A stretch of 64,000 nucleotides of DNA from Chitinophagaceae bacterium (GTDB taxonomy: Bacteria > Bacteroidota > Bacteroidia > Chitinophagales > Chitinophagaceae), in NCBI GenBank assembly GCA_947455605.1, contig CANGOX010000003.1, positions 55,444 to 119,443 of the forward strand, given 5' to 3'. The notes under the pieces are model-generated. The model made no database searches. It was not told the DNA's origin and was given only the letters and a program-made list of their open reading frames with translations. This document shows, one piece after another, positions 8,858 through 17,902 of this stretch; positions within the stretch are counted from its first letter, which is position 1; each line of letters opens with the position of its first letter. Made by a program: the position numbers and the translations under genes.

Positions 8858-8885
8858 CGTGAATCGTGAGACGTGAGTCGTGAGT
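8858..8885 (+). repeat. unpaired heptamer array, CGTGAGT family
   Basis: Four perfect-period units CGTGAAT, CGTGAGA, CGTGAGT, CGTGAGT begin 5 bases after the lpxC-fabZ stop. No facing arm is present before lpxA, so this is a solo arm, unlike most loci here. Confidence 0.9.
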
Positions 8886-8931
8886 GAAAAATTATTACAT
8901 CAAACACATTCGATCAATCTAAATAACAGCG

Positions 8932-9729
8932 ATGACGCATCCCTATACATATATCGATCCCAATGCACGTATAGCGCCAAACGTGAAGATCGATCCGTTC
9001 ACGGTTATTCATGGCGATGTTCAGATAGGCGAAGGCACCTGGATAGGATCTAATGTGACCATTATGGATGGAACACGAATTGGTAAGAACTGCCGCGTAT
9101 TTCCCGGTGCAGTATTAGGAGCTATACCCCAGGACCTGAAATTCAGTGGAGAGAAAACAACAGCAGAGATCGGTGACAATACCACCATCCGTGAGTTTGT
9201 GACCATCAACCGGGGAACAGAAGACCGTGGCAGAACAAGAGTGGGTAATAACTGCCTGATCATGGCGTATAGCCATATTGCACACGATTGTAATATCGGT
9301 AATAACTGTATCATGAGTAACAGCGTACAGGTTGCAGGACATGTGACCATGGGCGATTGGGCTGTGGTGGGTGGTGTAAGTGCCGTTCACCAGTTTGTGA
9401 ATATTGGTCAGCATACATTTATAGCCGGAGGTAGTTTGGTAAGCAAAGATGTTCCACCTTACATCAAAGCTGTTCGCAATCCTTTAAGTTATGGCGGGGT
9501 AAACAGTGTAGGACTGAAACGCAGAGGTTTTCCGTTACAACAGATCAATCATATCCTCGACGTATACCGCACGATTTATAATAAAGGTTTCAACACTTCA
9601 CAGGCATTGGAGTTTATTGAAGAAGAATTGCCGGCTACGGATGAACGTGATGAGATCGTTACGTTTATCAGAGAGAGTGGAAGAGGAATTATTAAACGGT
9701 TTGTGAAGGGTGCCACTGAAGAAGATTAA
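8932..9729 (+). CDS. lpxA: LpxA: acyl-ACP--UDP-GlcNAc O-acyltransferase
   Basis: 265 residues, the usual size. Residues 1-~190 are hexapeptide repeats of a left-handed beta-helix; the catalytic histidine lies in SHIAHDCNIG, and the C-terminal ~75 residues are helical (FPLQQINHILDVYRTIYNKG). The enzyme adds the first 3-hydroxyacyl chain to UDP-GlcNAc. It follows lpxC-fabZ by 79 bases, the gap being filled mainly by a heptamer array, and completes the early lipid A block. Confidence 0.97.
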   Translation: MTHPYTYIDPNARIAPNVKIDPFTVIHGDVQIGEGTWIGSNVTIMDGTRIGKNCRVFPGAVLGAIPQDLKFSGEKTTAEIGDNTTIREFVTINRGTEDRGRTRVGNNCLIMAYSHIAHDCNIGNNCIMSNSVQVAGHVTMGDWAVVGGVSAVHQFVNIGQHTFIAGGSLVSKDVPPYIKAVRNPLSYGGVNSVGLKRRGFPLQQINHILDVYRTIYNKGFNTSQALEFIEEELPATDERDEIVTFIRESGRGIIKRFVKGATEED

Positions 9730-9730
9730 C

Positions 9731-9755
9731 CCCCGGCATCCTGAAGGGGGAGTTT
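9731..9755. terminator. G/C hairpin after lpxA
   Basis: Five C's (9731-9735) pair with five G's (9746-9750) across a 10-base loop, followed by AGTTT. Weak terminator or part of the CCCC..GGGG repeat type also seen near 42175 and 59371. Confidence 0.35.
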
Positions 9756-9771
9756 AGATTCAACTTTTATC

Positions 9772-10488
9772 ATGAGTATTACTAAACCGGATATTTCTAT
9801 TATTGATTCAACTACCATACTATCCGGCAACATTCCTCTTGAGGATGCAGGCAAGCGTTTTAACCGCGACTGGATCTTCCGTCATGTTACCTACCGTTTT
9901 GAAACAGGAAAATCATATGCCATTACCGGGCCTAATGGAAGCGGCAAGAGTACTTTGTTGCAGAGTATTGCCGGAAGCATTCAACTCAGCGCGGGGGGGA
10001 TCGAATATCGAATATCTAAAATTGAACAAGGAATTTCGAAAACTGATATACTAACCGATGTTTCCACAATTATTGCCCCTGAAAATTTTTACAGATACCT
10101 TTCCATTGCGGCACCTTATGTGGAATTAATTGAAGAAATGACGGCAAAAGAATTTCTCCATTTTCACCAGCAGTTCAAACCTTTTACGAACGTAGTAAGC
10201 ATTGATGAGATCCTGTCAATAATCGGACTGGAGAAAGCTGCTGATAAACAGATCCGTTATTTCAGTAGTGGCATGAAGCAAAGGGTAAAGCTTGCTCAGG
10301 CTATATTTTCTGATGTACCGGTTGTATTACTCGATGAGCCCTGCACCAATCTTGATAAAAGCGGTTATGGCTTATATCATTCACTGATAGAAAACTACTG
10401 TAAGCAAAAACTCATTATCGTAAGTAGTAACGACGAACATGAAATGGATTTTTGCGAAATGAAGCTTGATATCTTCGACTACAAATAA
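9772..10488 (+). CDS. ABC-type ATPase with a repeat-derived insertion
   Basis: 238 residues, soluble. Walker A GPNGSGKST (~53-61), signature FSSGMKQRVKLAQ (~163-175), Walker B VVLLDEPCTNLD (~183-194). The RFNRDWIFR N-terminus and position downstream of lpxA suggest a Bacteroidota ABC protein of unknown transport; no permease is adjacent. Between Walker A and the Q-loop region, residues 77-93 are encoded by a strict heptamer array (10000-10048), adding a stretch (IEYRISKIEQGISKTDI) that looks foreign to an ABC domain before the normal YRYLSIAAPYVELIEE resumes. Start ATG 9772 is the first in frame; an extended N-terminus of ~24 residues compared with typical ABC domains makes the exact start less sure. 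Confidence 0.82.
   Translation: MSITKPDISIIDSTTILSGNIPLEDAGKRFNRDWIFRHVTYRFETGKSYAITGPNGSGKSTLLQSIAGSIQLSAGGIEYRISKIEQGISKTDILTDVSTIIAPENFYRYLSIAAPYVELIEEMTAKEFLHFHQQFKPFTNVVSIDEILSIIGLEKAADKQIRYFSSGMKQRVKLAQAIFSDVPVVLLDEPCTNLDKSGYGLYHSLIENYCKQKLIIVSSNDEHEMDFCEMKLDIFDYK
10000..10048 (+). repeat. heptamer array inside the ABC ATPase CDS, ATCGAAT family
   Basis: Seven units at exact period 7: ATCGAAT, ATCGAAT, ATCTAAA, ATTGAAC, AAGGAAT, TTCGAAA, ACTGATA. The same word set (GAATATC, GAACAAG, GAATCAT) occurs upstream of leuS at 40560-40600, showing that this is a dispersed repeat and not protein-specific codon bias. Confidence 0.75.
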
Positions 10489-10563
10489 CCCGTTTTTTAT
10501 CTACTTCCTCATATCTGCTATTCCTTAAATTTATTTATCTTTTCAGAAAATAGCCACTGTATC

Positions 10564-11037
10564 ATGGGCAATCTGTTTTCTAAAAATAAACTGGTCATCT
10601 TGTATGGTGCATCACTTGCGGGTATCCTGCTCTTACTGAAGTGGCTGGAATTCAGGTTCCTGATCATAGACCATTCATTTGAAGTATATACCGGCATAAT
10701 TGCCCTCCTCTTTACGGGTCTCGGCATATGGCTGGCAAAGAAATTGACAAACCCAAAAACCCAGACCATCGTAGTTGAAAAGGAAGTATATATTGTTAAG
10801 CCAACAGAAGGTTTTATTCCTGACGAATCCACATTAGCTAAATTCGGGATCAGCAAGCGCGAATGGGAAGTATTGGCATTAATGTCGGAGGGGCTCAGCA
10901 ACCAGGAAATTGCTGATCGTTTGTTTGTATCCTTAAATACGATCAAGACACATTCTTCCAACCTGTTCGAAAAATTAGATGTAAAGCGAAGAACACAGGC
11001 CATGGAAAAAGGTAAAAGGCTGGGACTTCTGGCATAG
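10564..11037 (+). CDS. membrane-tethered LuxR-type HTH regulator
   Basis: 157 residues. Two membrane segments (about 11-27 and 39-58) are followed by a linker and a C-terminal LuxR/GerE helix-turn-helix (about 96-155: GISKREWEVLALMSEGLSNQEIADRLFVSLNTIKTH, then NLFEKLDVKRRTQAME). There is no receiver domain, so the signal is not phosphotransfer to this protein; the membrane segments either sense or anchor. The upstream region has a TATCTTTT near-match to the -7 consensus. It is followed by an M23-like protein on the same strand after 106 bases. Confidence 0.8.
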   Translation: MGNLFSKNKLVILYGASLAGILLLLKWLEFRFLIIDHSFEVYTGIIALLFTGLGIWLAKKLTNPKTQTIVVEKEVYIVKPTEGFIPDESTLAKFGISKREWEVLALMSEGLSNQEIADRLFVSLNTIKTHSSNLFEKLDVKRRTQAMEKGKRLGLLA

Positions 11038-11058
11038 CAAGTTCATTAAAAACAATTC

Positions 11059-11100
11059 CATAAAATCCCGCCGGTAATATCTGCCGGATTTTATTTTTCT
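11059..11100 (+). terminator. imperfect hairpin with T-rich tail
   Basis: AAAATCC...CCGG and CCGGATTTT pair imperfectly across a short loop and are followed by ATTTTTCTTATTTT. Likely ends the LuxR-type gene. Confidence 0.4.
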
Positions 11101-11143
11101 TATTTTGCTGATAATTCTATTTCCTTACCCTTAAGATGATTCC

Positions 11144-12097
11144 ATGAAAATCCTTTATTCAGTAAGTATTCTTTGTTTTTCATTGGTAATGAATGCAAGT
11201 GCACAGGAAACCCTTGTTACCTGCACTTCCGAACGTAACACCGATAATTCAATCAGTATCTATGCAGAAAGCCAGATTCAGGGAGAGTATACTTTAAAAC
11301 TTTCCTTCCCCAACCTGTTGGGGTATAAGGCAAACAATATTTATAACGACGCGGCCATTGTAACCATTACCCGTGGAAAAAGAGAAGTGGTGAAGTTGAT
11401 ACCGGATAAAATGGCACCCAGTTTTTCTTTCAGTTACCGGTGGACCTATTTCCCCGGTGTTGCCCAGAGAAAGATGCCTTCCGACAGCAATTTCCAATAC
11501 CTCTTACCCGGCACAAAAGATAATGTGATACGAATTTCGAAAGTATCCAATATAGGAGAAAGGTTTGGCCTCAAGAACGTGAATGAATATTTTGGCGTTG
11601 GTTTTATTTATGGATCAGGTGATACCATTTGTGCGGCAAGGGCGGGAACGGTTTATTCCTGCATTGATGAAATAAAGACCGGCGAAAAAGGTACCCTTGT
11701 CTATACAAGTAAACGCAACCAGGTAAATATTCAACAGAAAGACGGAACGCTTGCTCAATATGCAATCCGTGCCCCCATCAAATTATTGGTATCGGCTGGT
11801 GACAATGTGATTCCCGGTCAGCCCATTGCTGTTTTTACATCTGAGAGCGAACGTTATGAGGTCATGTTTAGTGTAAGTTATCTTGATGAAAAAGCGCTCA
11901 CTTCCACCCCTGCAATAGGCAGTTCCAATACCGCACCTGCTTACTACCACTATCTTCCCACCCTGTTTTGTACAGGAGAGGATGGGCAAAACAGTAATTT
12001 GTCCATCATAAACCAGACCTTTAAGATCGGTTATCCCAAAGAACTGGTAGGCACAGAACTGAGCAAGAAAGACAAAAAGAAACTGGGGTTACAGTAA
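11144..12097 (+). CDS. secreted M23-like protein lacking metal ligands
   Basis: 317 residues with a signal peptide (cleavage probably after ASAQ, residue ~20). The C-terminal half has the lysostaphin/M23 beta-sheet layout: YFGVGFIYGSGDTICAARAGTVYSC, then VNIQQKDGTLAQYAIR and a G-D-x-V-x-P-G-Q-P-I lipoyl-like turn. In active M23 peptidases the positions before the first GD and in the HxH strand are metal ligands; here they are not histidine, so catalysis is unlikely. A binding or regulatory role, as for EnvC-type degenerate LytM proteins, is inferred. A small helical protein gene follows after 32 bases. Confidence 0.7.
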   Translation: MKILYSVSILCFSLVMNASAQETLVTCTSERNTDNSISIYAESQIQGEYTLKLSFPNLLGYKANNIYNDAAIVTITRGKREVVKLIPDKMAPSFSFSYRWTYFPGVAQRKMPSDSNFQYLLPGTKDNVIRISKVSNIGERFGLKNVNEYFGVGFIYGSGDTICAARAGTVYSCIDEIKTGEKGTLVYTSKRNQVNIQQKDGTLAQYAIRAPIKLLVSAGDNVIPGQPIAVFTSESERYEVMFSVSYLDEKALTSTPAIGSSNTAPAYYHYLPTLFCTGEDGQNSNLSIINQTFKIGYPKELVGTELSKKDKKKLGLQ

Positions 12098-12129
12098 TCG
12101 TATATTCATTTACAATTTATTCAAAGCAA

Positions 12130-12417
12130 ATGAAAGATCCGGATATAGAACAATTACTGAAAGACGGCAAGGGCTATACACTTAACATGGCCCATGTAAT
12201 GGAATTTCTGATGGCAAGAACGATTGCCAATTCGTTTCTGTCTTCTGAGATCCTGCGAAGACAGTTAGAACTGGAGCAACTGATCAAAACCGGCAGCATA
12301 GATCATGAAAAAGCCATTCAGGAATGTAATGAGCTTTGCAAACAGATAGCCGAACAGGCAACCACTGAGAAGAATAATACCATCAGCGAATTATTCTTTT
12401 TGAATAAAGATGCCTGA
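12130..12417 (+). CDS. small helical hypothetical protein
   Basis: 95 residues, predicted almost entirely helical and charged (LSSEILRRQLELEQLIKTGS), no signal peptide or membrane segment. I recognise no family. Same strand and 32 bases after the M23-like gene, so probably co-transcribed. Confidence 0.55.
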   Translation: MKDPDIEQLLKDGKGYTLNMAHVMEFLMARTIANSFLSSEILRRQLELEQLIKTGSIDHEKAIQECNELCKQIAEQATTEKNNTISELFFLNKDA

Positions 12418-12582
12418 TCTTTCTATCTTCCTCATCCAACCAAATTACATTGAACGGTATAGACAGGGTTACGGCCATTTCTATCCAGCTTCAATCCAAA
12501 CGCGTAGTAAAAGCTCAGGAGATCGAAGACAAGAACGTATTCGGGATAATGGAGTATCTTAGGTTCTTATCTTATTTGCCCG

Positions 12583-13509
12583 ATGAAAAAACAAATCCTT
12601 CTTGTTCTCAGTCTCGCTTTAGCGATCAGTTCTATCAGTCAACCAGCCAAACGGCATTTTCTCTTACGTGACGAAGGCATTTCGCAACTGGCTTATATAG
12701 ATGAAGCCAACCCTTCAAAGAACTGGTATACCGCCATTCCTATCGGACGTGATATGCAATTGGTTGGAAAAGGCAGGGTATTGGTGGGCACCGGCAATGG
12801 ATATGAAGAATATGAAATCGCCACGGGCAAAAAAGTATTTGAACTGACAGGCTTCCCCGGTGCGGTTACTGCGCACAGATTGCGGAATGGAAATACCATG
12901 TTAACCGGGCTGAATTGGCAGGGAAAAAAGGGGATCGTTCTTTTGGAGATTGATCAGGATTCGGTTGTAAAAAATCTTTATAATTTTTCTGAATATGGTT
13001 ATCCCAGGCTGGTACGCGAAACAGTATCCGGTAATTTTCTGATCACTGCCGACGATTATGTTTTAGAAGCTAACAGAAGTGGCGAGATTGTGTGGAAAGT
13101 GAAAGTAGCCGGCAAAGACAAGCCCCATGTTTGGCAGGCCCTTCGTTTGGCTAATGGACAAACCGTTGTGAGTTGCGGCTATTCTGCCAATCTCCAGTTT
13201 TTTAATGCAGATGGTTCACCCGCTTTATCTATTACAGGCCCGGCAGAAGTAAAGCCCAATTTTTTCGCCGGTCTTCATATACTCCCGAATGGGAATTATG
13301 CAGTGATCAACTGGCAGGGACACGGCCCCAATTTTGGTGCAAGTGGCACACAATTATTAGAATTCACCCCAGATGGTAAACTGGCCTGGTCATGGCAACA
13401 GGATGCGGCAAAATTTTCCTCTTTACACAATGTGATCATACTGGATGGGCTGAATACCGCTTTTTTACATGTGGAAGATGCCAACGGAAGGCTGGCCGCG
13501 GTAAAATAA
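12583..13509 (+). CDS. secreted beta-propeller protein
   Basis: 308 residues. A signal peptide (MKKQILLVLSLALAISSIS) precedes repeated blades with WD40/PQQ-like features: ..NGYEEYEIATGKKVFEL, RLRNGNTMLTGLNWQG, ..RLANGQTVVSCGYS, ..LPNGNYAVINWQGHG, and FTPDGKLAWSWQQ. Such propellers are usually binding platforms or lyase-like enzymes; no catalytic motif is evident. A strong terminator hairpin follows (13559-13585), so this is probably monocistronic. Confidence 0.75.
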   Translation: MKKQILLVLSLALAISSISQPAKRHFLLRDEGISQLAYIDEANPSKNWYTAIPIGRDMQLVGKGRVLVGTGNGYEEYEIATGKKVFELTGFPGAVTAHRLRNGNTMLTGLNWQGKKGIVLLEIDQDSVVKNLYNFSEYGYPRLVRETVSGNFLITADDYVLEANRSGEIVWKVKVAGKDKPHVWQALRLANGQTVVSCGYSANLQFFNADGSPALSITGPAEVKPNFFAGLHILPNGNYAVINWQGHGPNFGASGTQLLEFTPDGKLAWSWQQDAAKFSSLHNVIILDGLNTAFLHVEDANGRLAAVK

Positions 13510-13558
13510 CAGGGCTACCGGTAGCTGACAAAAAATGACATCATGACGAAAATCATGG

Positions 13559-13585
13559 AATACCCATTGCTTAATGGGTATTTTT
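13559..13585 (+). terminator. intrinsic terminator
   Basis: AATACCCATT and AATGGGTATT pair perfectly (10 bp) across GCTT and run into TTT. It ends the beta-propeller gene and contains the false upstream ATG (13574) of the following ATPase frame. Confidence 0.8.
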
Positions 13586-13600
13586 ATCGTTTATATCTAT

Positions 13601-16105
13601 ATGCCTGTAACTAATTTTAATATCAAAGGCCTAACCAGCGAAGAGGTTCTTGCGTCAAGAGAAAAGTTTGGAGTCAATGCATTGGCCTATAAAAAAGAGA
13701 ATGGTTTTATTGATGCATTGAAAAGCCTTGCAAAAGAGCCCATGGTGGTTTTATTGCTTGCAGCATCCATTATCTATTTTGTTACAGGAAGAACGGGAGA
13801 TGGCATTTTCATGTTCTCTGCTATTATACTGGTAGCGGCTATTTCATTATACCAGGATTCGAGAAGCCGCAATGCACTGGAGAAACTGAAGAACTTTACA
13901 CAACCTTATTGCAAGGTCATACGCAATGATGCGATAGTTGAGATATTGAGTGATGAACTCGTTATGGGCGATTACCTGATGATTGAAGAAGGAACGGCTA
14001 TCGCAGCAGATGGAAAGATCGTTCACTCCAATGATTTTTCTGTAAACGAATCCATTCTTACCGGCGAATCATTATCTGTTTATAAAGATGCAGCTAAAGA
14101 GGATCCCTTTATCTATCGTGGCACAACGGTAGCCAGTGGTCTTGCCATTGCGGTGATTACGGCAATTGGCAACCAGACCAAACTGGGAAAGATCGGCGAA
14201 AGCCTTGAAAGTATTCAGGAAGAGAAAACACCGCTGGAAGTACAGATCAACAATTTTGTAAAAAAAATGGTGATTGTTGGAGCGATCGTTTTTGGGATCG
14301 TTTGGGCCATCAATTATTTTCATTCTCACAATGTTCTGGACAGTCTGCTGAAAGCACTTACACTGGCCATGAGTATACTTCCCGAAGAAATTCCTGTTGC
14401 ATTTACTACGTTTATGGCATTGGGTGCCTGGCGTTTAATGAAAATGGGGATCGTAGTGAAGCAAATGAAAACGGTAGAGACACTGGGGAGTGCTACGGTG
14501 ATCTGTACCGACAAGACCGGTACCATTACGGAAAACAAAATGGGCCTCGCAAAAATATTTGTACTGGGGTCCGGAAAAATAACCGACTATTCGCTCAACA
14601 TTGATGAGACGGAAAAATCGCTGATCCGTTTGGCTATGTGGGCCAGCGAGCCCATTCCTTTTGATCCGATGGAATTGGCGCTGCATGATGCCTATTCCCA
14701 ATTACCGATGGATGATGAGCGGCCAGATTACCATATGGTGCATGAATACCCGCTGGGGGGTAAGCCACCCATGATGACACATATATTTGAGAACAAAGCC
14801 TCTGTTCGGATTGTTGCAGCCAAAGGTGCACCTGAGGCATTAATGAATGTATCAACTCTTACCGAATCAGAAAAACAGAAGATAGAAGAAGCTATTAACC
14901 AGCTGGCGATTGATGGTTACCGGGTACTGGGGGTTGGCGAAGCCGATCTTGCAGGCAATGATTTTCCTGATGAACAGGAGAAGATCCGGTTTGTTTTTAA
15001 GGGGCTGATCGCATTTTATGACCCTCCAAAAAAGAATATCCAGGCGGTGCTGGAAAATTTTTATAAAGCCGGAATAGCGGTCAAGATCGTAACCGGCGAC
15101 AATGCTGCAACCACCCATGCGATCGCTAAACAGATCGGTTTTCTTGGTTTCGAAAAAAGTATCAGTGGTGAAGAGTTGATGAAACTATCGGATACAGATT
15201 TGAAAGAAAAAGTACTTCACACGAGCGTATTCACAAGAATGTTCCCTGATGCCAAACTGAAGATCATCAATGCATTAAAATCCGGCAACGAGGTAGTTGC
15301 CATGACCGGTGACGGGGTGAATGATGGGCCTGCATTGAAAGCAGCGCATATCGGAATAGCCATGGGCAAGAAAGGAACTGAGATCGCCAAACAGGCTGCA
15401 TCATTGATCCTGCAGGAGGATGATCTTTCTAAAATGGTTGACGCGGTTGCAATGGGCAGAAGAATTTATACCAATCTGAAAAAAGCGATTCAATACATCA
15501 TCTCTATCCATATCCCGATCGTTCTTACGGTATTCATACCATTGGCATTAGGTTGGATCTATCCGAATATCTTCTCTCCTGTTCATATTATTTTTCTGGA
15601 ACTGATCATGGGGCCAACCTGTTCCATCATTTATGAAAATGAACCGATGGAAAAGAATACTATGCTGATGAAACCCAGACCCATCAGCACTACTTTCTTT
15701 AACTGGAAAGAATTAACTACCAGTGTGATCCAGGGGCTGGCCATTACTGCGGGCACCTTGTTAACCTATCAATATGCCGTAAGCAAAGGATGTAATGAGG
15801 CTGTTACAAGAACCATGGTGTTCACGGTTTTGATTGCGGCTAATATCTTCCTTACACTGGTTAACCGGTCTTTCTTTTATTCAGTACTAACTACCATCCG
15901 TTATAAGAATAACCTGGTATTGCTGATCATAGGTATCACGATTGCCATTTTTGCTCTATTGATCTATGTACAGCCATTAGCCATCTTCTTCAATTTTGAA
16001 GCGATCAACACTGAACAACTACTCGTAAGTATTGGAATGGGATTTGTGTTTGTGATCTGGTTTGAGATCATTAAATGGAGTAAGCGCCTGCGTACCAAAG
16101 ATTGA
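13601..16105 (+). CDS. P-type cation-transporting ATPase (P2, Ca2+-ATPase-like)
   Basis: 834 residues from ATG 13601 (MPVTNFNIKGLT); the frame opens at 13574 inside a terminator, so the shorter start is preferred. Features in order: cation ATPase N-terminal domain, A-domain TGES, membrane helix 4 with ILPEEIPVAF, phosphorylation site CTDKTGTITENK, hinge TGDGVNDGPALKAA, and four C-terminal membrane helices. The layout is that of PMCA/SERCA-like P2 pumps, which export divalent cations; PEEIP instead of PEGLP leaves the ion uncertain. The gene is convergent with alanine dehydrogenase (23-base gap). Confidence 0.9.
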   Translation: MPVTNFNIKGLTSEEVLASREKFGVNALAYKKENGFIDALKSLAKEPMVVLLLAASIIYFVTGRTGDGIFMFSAIILVAAISLYQDSRSRNALEKLKNFTQPYCKVIRNDAIVEILSDELVMGDYLMIEEGTAIAADGKIVHSNDFSVNESILTGESLSVYKDAAKEDPFIYRGTTVASGLAIAVITAIGNQTKLGKIGESLESIQEEKTPLEVQINNFVKKMVIVGAIVFGIVWAINYFHSHNVLDSLLKALTLAMSILPEEIPVAFTTFMALGAWRLMKMGIVVKQMKTVETLGSATVICTDKTGTITENKMGLAKIFVLGSGKITDYSLNIDETEKSLIRLAMWASEPIPFDPMELALHDAYSQLPMDDERPDYHMVHEYPLGGKPPMMTHIFENKASVRIVAAKGAPEALMNVSTLTESEKQKIEEAINQLAIDGYRVLGVGEADLAGNDFPDEQEKIRFVFKGLIAFYDPPKKNIQAVLENFYKAGIAVKIVTGDNAATTHAIAKQIGFLGFEKSISGEELMKLSDTDLKEKVLHTSVFTRMFPDAKLKIINALKSGNEVVAMTGDGVNDGPALKAAHIGIAMGKKGTEIAKQAASLILQEDDLSKMVDAVAMGRRIYTNLKKAIQYIISIHIPIVLTVFIPLALGWIYPNIFSPVHIIFLELIMGPTCSIIYENEPMEKNTMLMKPRPISTTFFNWKELTTSVIQGLAITAGTLLTYQYAVSKGCNEAVTRTMVFTVLIAANIFLTLVNRSFFYSVLTTIRYKNNLVLLIIGITIAIFALLIYVQPLAIFFNFEAINTEQLLVSIGMGFVFVIWFEIIKWSKRLRTKD

Positions 16106-16128
16106 TCCGCTTATGCAAAAAGCATTTT

Positions 16129-17340
16129 CTATCTACGGCTGGCTATCAATAAATTCAGGTCGGTATATTTAAGATCAAAACGCTGACTGATATAGAAATC
16201 GGTTAAGGAACCTTTGAACATATAGATCCCTTCGCGGAGATTGAATTTGTGCCATACCATTTCTTCAATACCTCCTTCATCACTTACTTCGAGTATCAAT
16301 GGCATCAATACATTGCTGATGGCCTGACTGGCCGTACGCGCAAATCCACTGGGTATATTGGGAACGCAATAGTGAATCACATCATGTTTCAGGAAAGTGG
16401 GGTGCTCATAGCTGGTTAACTCACTGGTTTCAAAACATCCGCCCCTGTCGATCGCCACATCAATAATGATACTTCCCGGTCGCATGGCAGCAACCATCTC
16501 TTCCGTTACCACTACAGGTGCACGGCCAAATTCATTGCTTAAGGCCCCCACGGCTACCTCACAGGTCTTTAATTGCTTTGCCAATATTTTGGGCTCCAGA
16601 ACACTGGTCCAGATCCGCTGTCCAAGATTATTCTGCAATTGTTTCAGGCGGTATACATTACTATCGAACACTTTTACCGATGCGCCCAATGCCAATGCAT
16701 TGCGGGTAGCAAATTCACCAACAATACCGGCACCAATGATCACTACTTTGGTGGGAGGTATTCCACTGATCCCACCCAGCAAAACGCCTTTGCCATTATT
16801 AAAACTACTTAGGTATTGACCGGCGATCAGCATTACCGCGCTCCCCGCGATCTCACTCATACCGCGCACAATGGGATAGGTACCGCTATCATCCTTAAAA
16901 TTTTCAAAACTCAGTGCCGTGATCCTTTTCTCCATCATCTTCTCGATATACTCCTTCTTTAGGGCTGAAAGATGAATAGGCGAAATGATCGTTTGATTGT
17001 GCTGCAACAGCGGCATATCTTCTTCCACAGGTGGGGCACTTTTTACAAGGATAGGACAGGTAAAGATCTCTTTACGATCATAAGTAATATGTGCGCCCGC
17101 TTCGGCATAATCTTTATCAGAAAAATGGCTTCCCTCCCCTGCTTTATGCTCCACCATTACATGGTTGCCATTGGCTACCAATACACCTACTGCATCCGGC
17201 GTAAGTGCGATCCTGTTTTCCTGAAAAGCAATCTCTTTGGGGATCCCAATATGCAGTTTGGCCCCCTGGGGTTTCACATCGAGGGTCTCTTCCAGTGTTT
17301 CGTAGGTAAAAGAAGGGCTTATTGAAGGTTTGGTGGCCAT
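16129..17340 (-). CDS. ald: alanine dehydrogenase
   Basis: 403 residues of the AlaDH/PNT family. The N-terminal catalytic part holds GIPKEIAFQENRIALTPDAV and VMVEHKAGEGSHFSD; the Rossmann part has VVIIGAGIVGEFATRNALALGASVKVFD (split here only for description) and IIDVAIDRGGCFETS, and the C-terminus resumes catalysis with HYCVPNIPSGFARTAS. The enzyme interconverts alanine with pyruvate and ammonia using NAD. A ~30-residue N-terminal extension (KPSISPSFTYETLEETLDVK) precedes the usual start and is typical of Bacteroidota versions. The 117 bases between its start and tsaE hold a facing AGTCTGG heptamer pair. Confidence 0.92.
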   Translation of the reverse strand: MATKPSISPSFTYETLEETLDVKPQGAKLHIGIPKEIAFQENRIALTPDAVGVLVANGNHVMVEHKAGEGSHFSDKDYAEAGAHITYDRKEIFTCPILVKSAPPVEEDMPLLQHNQTIISPIHLSALKKEYIEKMMEKRITALSFENFKDDSGTYPIVRGMSEIAGSAVMLIAGQYLSSFNNGKGVLLGGISGIPPTKVVIIGAGIVGEFATRNALALGASVKVFDSNVYRLKQLQNNLGQRIWTSVLEPKILAKQLKTCEVAVGALSNEFGRAPVVVTEEMVAAMRPGSIIIDVAIDRGGCFETSELTSYEHPTFLKHDVIHYCVPNIPSGFARTASQAISNVLMPLILEVSDEGGIEEMVWHKFNLREGIYMFKGSLTDFYISQRFDLKYTDLNLLIASRR

Positions 17341-17396
17341 GATGTGTTTAGGTTGGGAATAGTTAAAATTAATTCATTTGGAGCAGAAAGAGGGAG

Positions 17397-17479
17397 AGTT
17401 TGGAGCGAGAAGTCTGGAGTCTGGAGTTCGATTGTTGATTAAACGTACTGCAGACTCCTAACTCCACACCTCTGACTCC
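17397..17479. repeat. facing heptamer arrays, AGTCTGG family (arms 17397-17429 and 17451-17479)
   Basis: Left arm: AGTTTGG, AGCGAGA, AGTCTGG, AGTCTGG, AGTTCG. Right arm on the minus strand: GGAGTCA, GAGGTGT, GGAGTTA, GGAGTCT. The right arm encodes the last residues and TAG stop of tsaE. Confidence 0.85.
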
Positions 17480-17898
17480 GCCGTTACCTTCCCGGTAAAC
17501 AACCTTCGTGTATGCTCATCCAATACCTCAATATGTACATAAAACGTATCCTCACTCAATAATCCTTCTGCTTTTTCGGGCCATTCTACCAGGCAGAGTT
17601 TCCCGCTTTGCAGGCTGTCTTCCACACCTGCATTTATAGCTTCTTCTTCGTCTTTAAGCCGATACCAGTCCATATGATAGATCGTACCCGCCACCGGGCT
17701 TTGGTATTCATTGATAATGGCAAATGTGGGGCTGCTGATAGTCGATTCCACCCCTAATACTTCGCATAAAGCATGGATAAATGTGGTCTTACCTGTACCC
17801 ATTGAAGCATAAAATGCCCATACTTTTTTTTTCGCCCCTTCTTTCCAGAGGCCTGCGGCCACCTGGCGGATCTGGGGTAGCGTAAAAATTGCATCCAT
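17458..17898 (-). CDS. tsaE: TsaE: tRNA threonylcarbamoyladenosine biosynthesis ATPase
   Basis: 146 residues from ATG 17896-17898 ([12 protein letters not shown]). The frame extends to 17940, but an exact TATCTTTG element ends 4 bases before the inner ATG, so the short form is chosen. Walker [13 protein letters not shown], the switch [11 protein letters not shown], and [13 protein letters not shown] are family hallmarks. TsaE is the ATPase that drives the TsaB-TsaD complex making t6A37 in tRNAs. The C-terminus (ESEVWS and the TAG stop) is encoded by a heptamer repeat arm, so the original tail appears replaced. Divergent from copA. Confidence 0.93.
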   Translation of the reverse strand: MDAIFTLPQIRQVAAGLWKEGAKKKVWAFYASMGTGKTTFIHALCEVLGVESTISSPTFAIINEYQSPVAGTIYHMDWYRLKDEEEAINAGVEDSLQSGKLCLVEWPEKAEGLLSEDTFYVHIEVLDEHTRRLFTGKVTAESEVWS

Positions 17899-17902
17899 AA
17901 GG

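Noticed and set aside
10518..11003. 161-codon frame opposite the LuxR-type regulator
   Set aside because: Complementary shadow of a gene with a clear HTH domain.
12450..12671. 73-codon frame between the small helical gene and the propeller gene
   Set aside because: Overlaps the signal peptide of the propeller gene in another frame and has no coding character.
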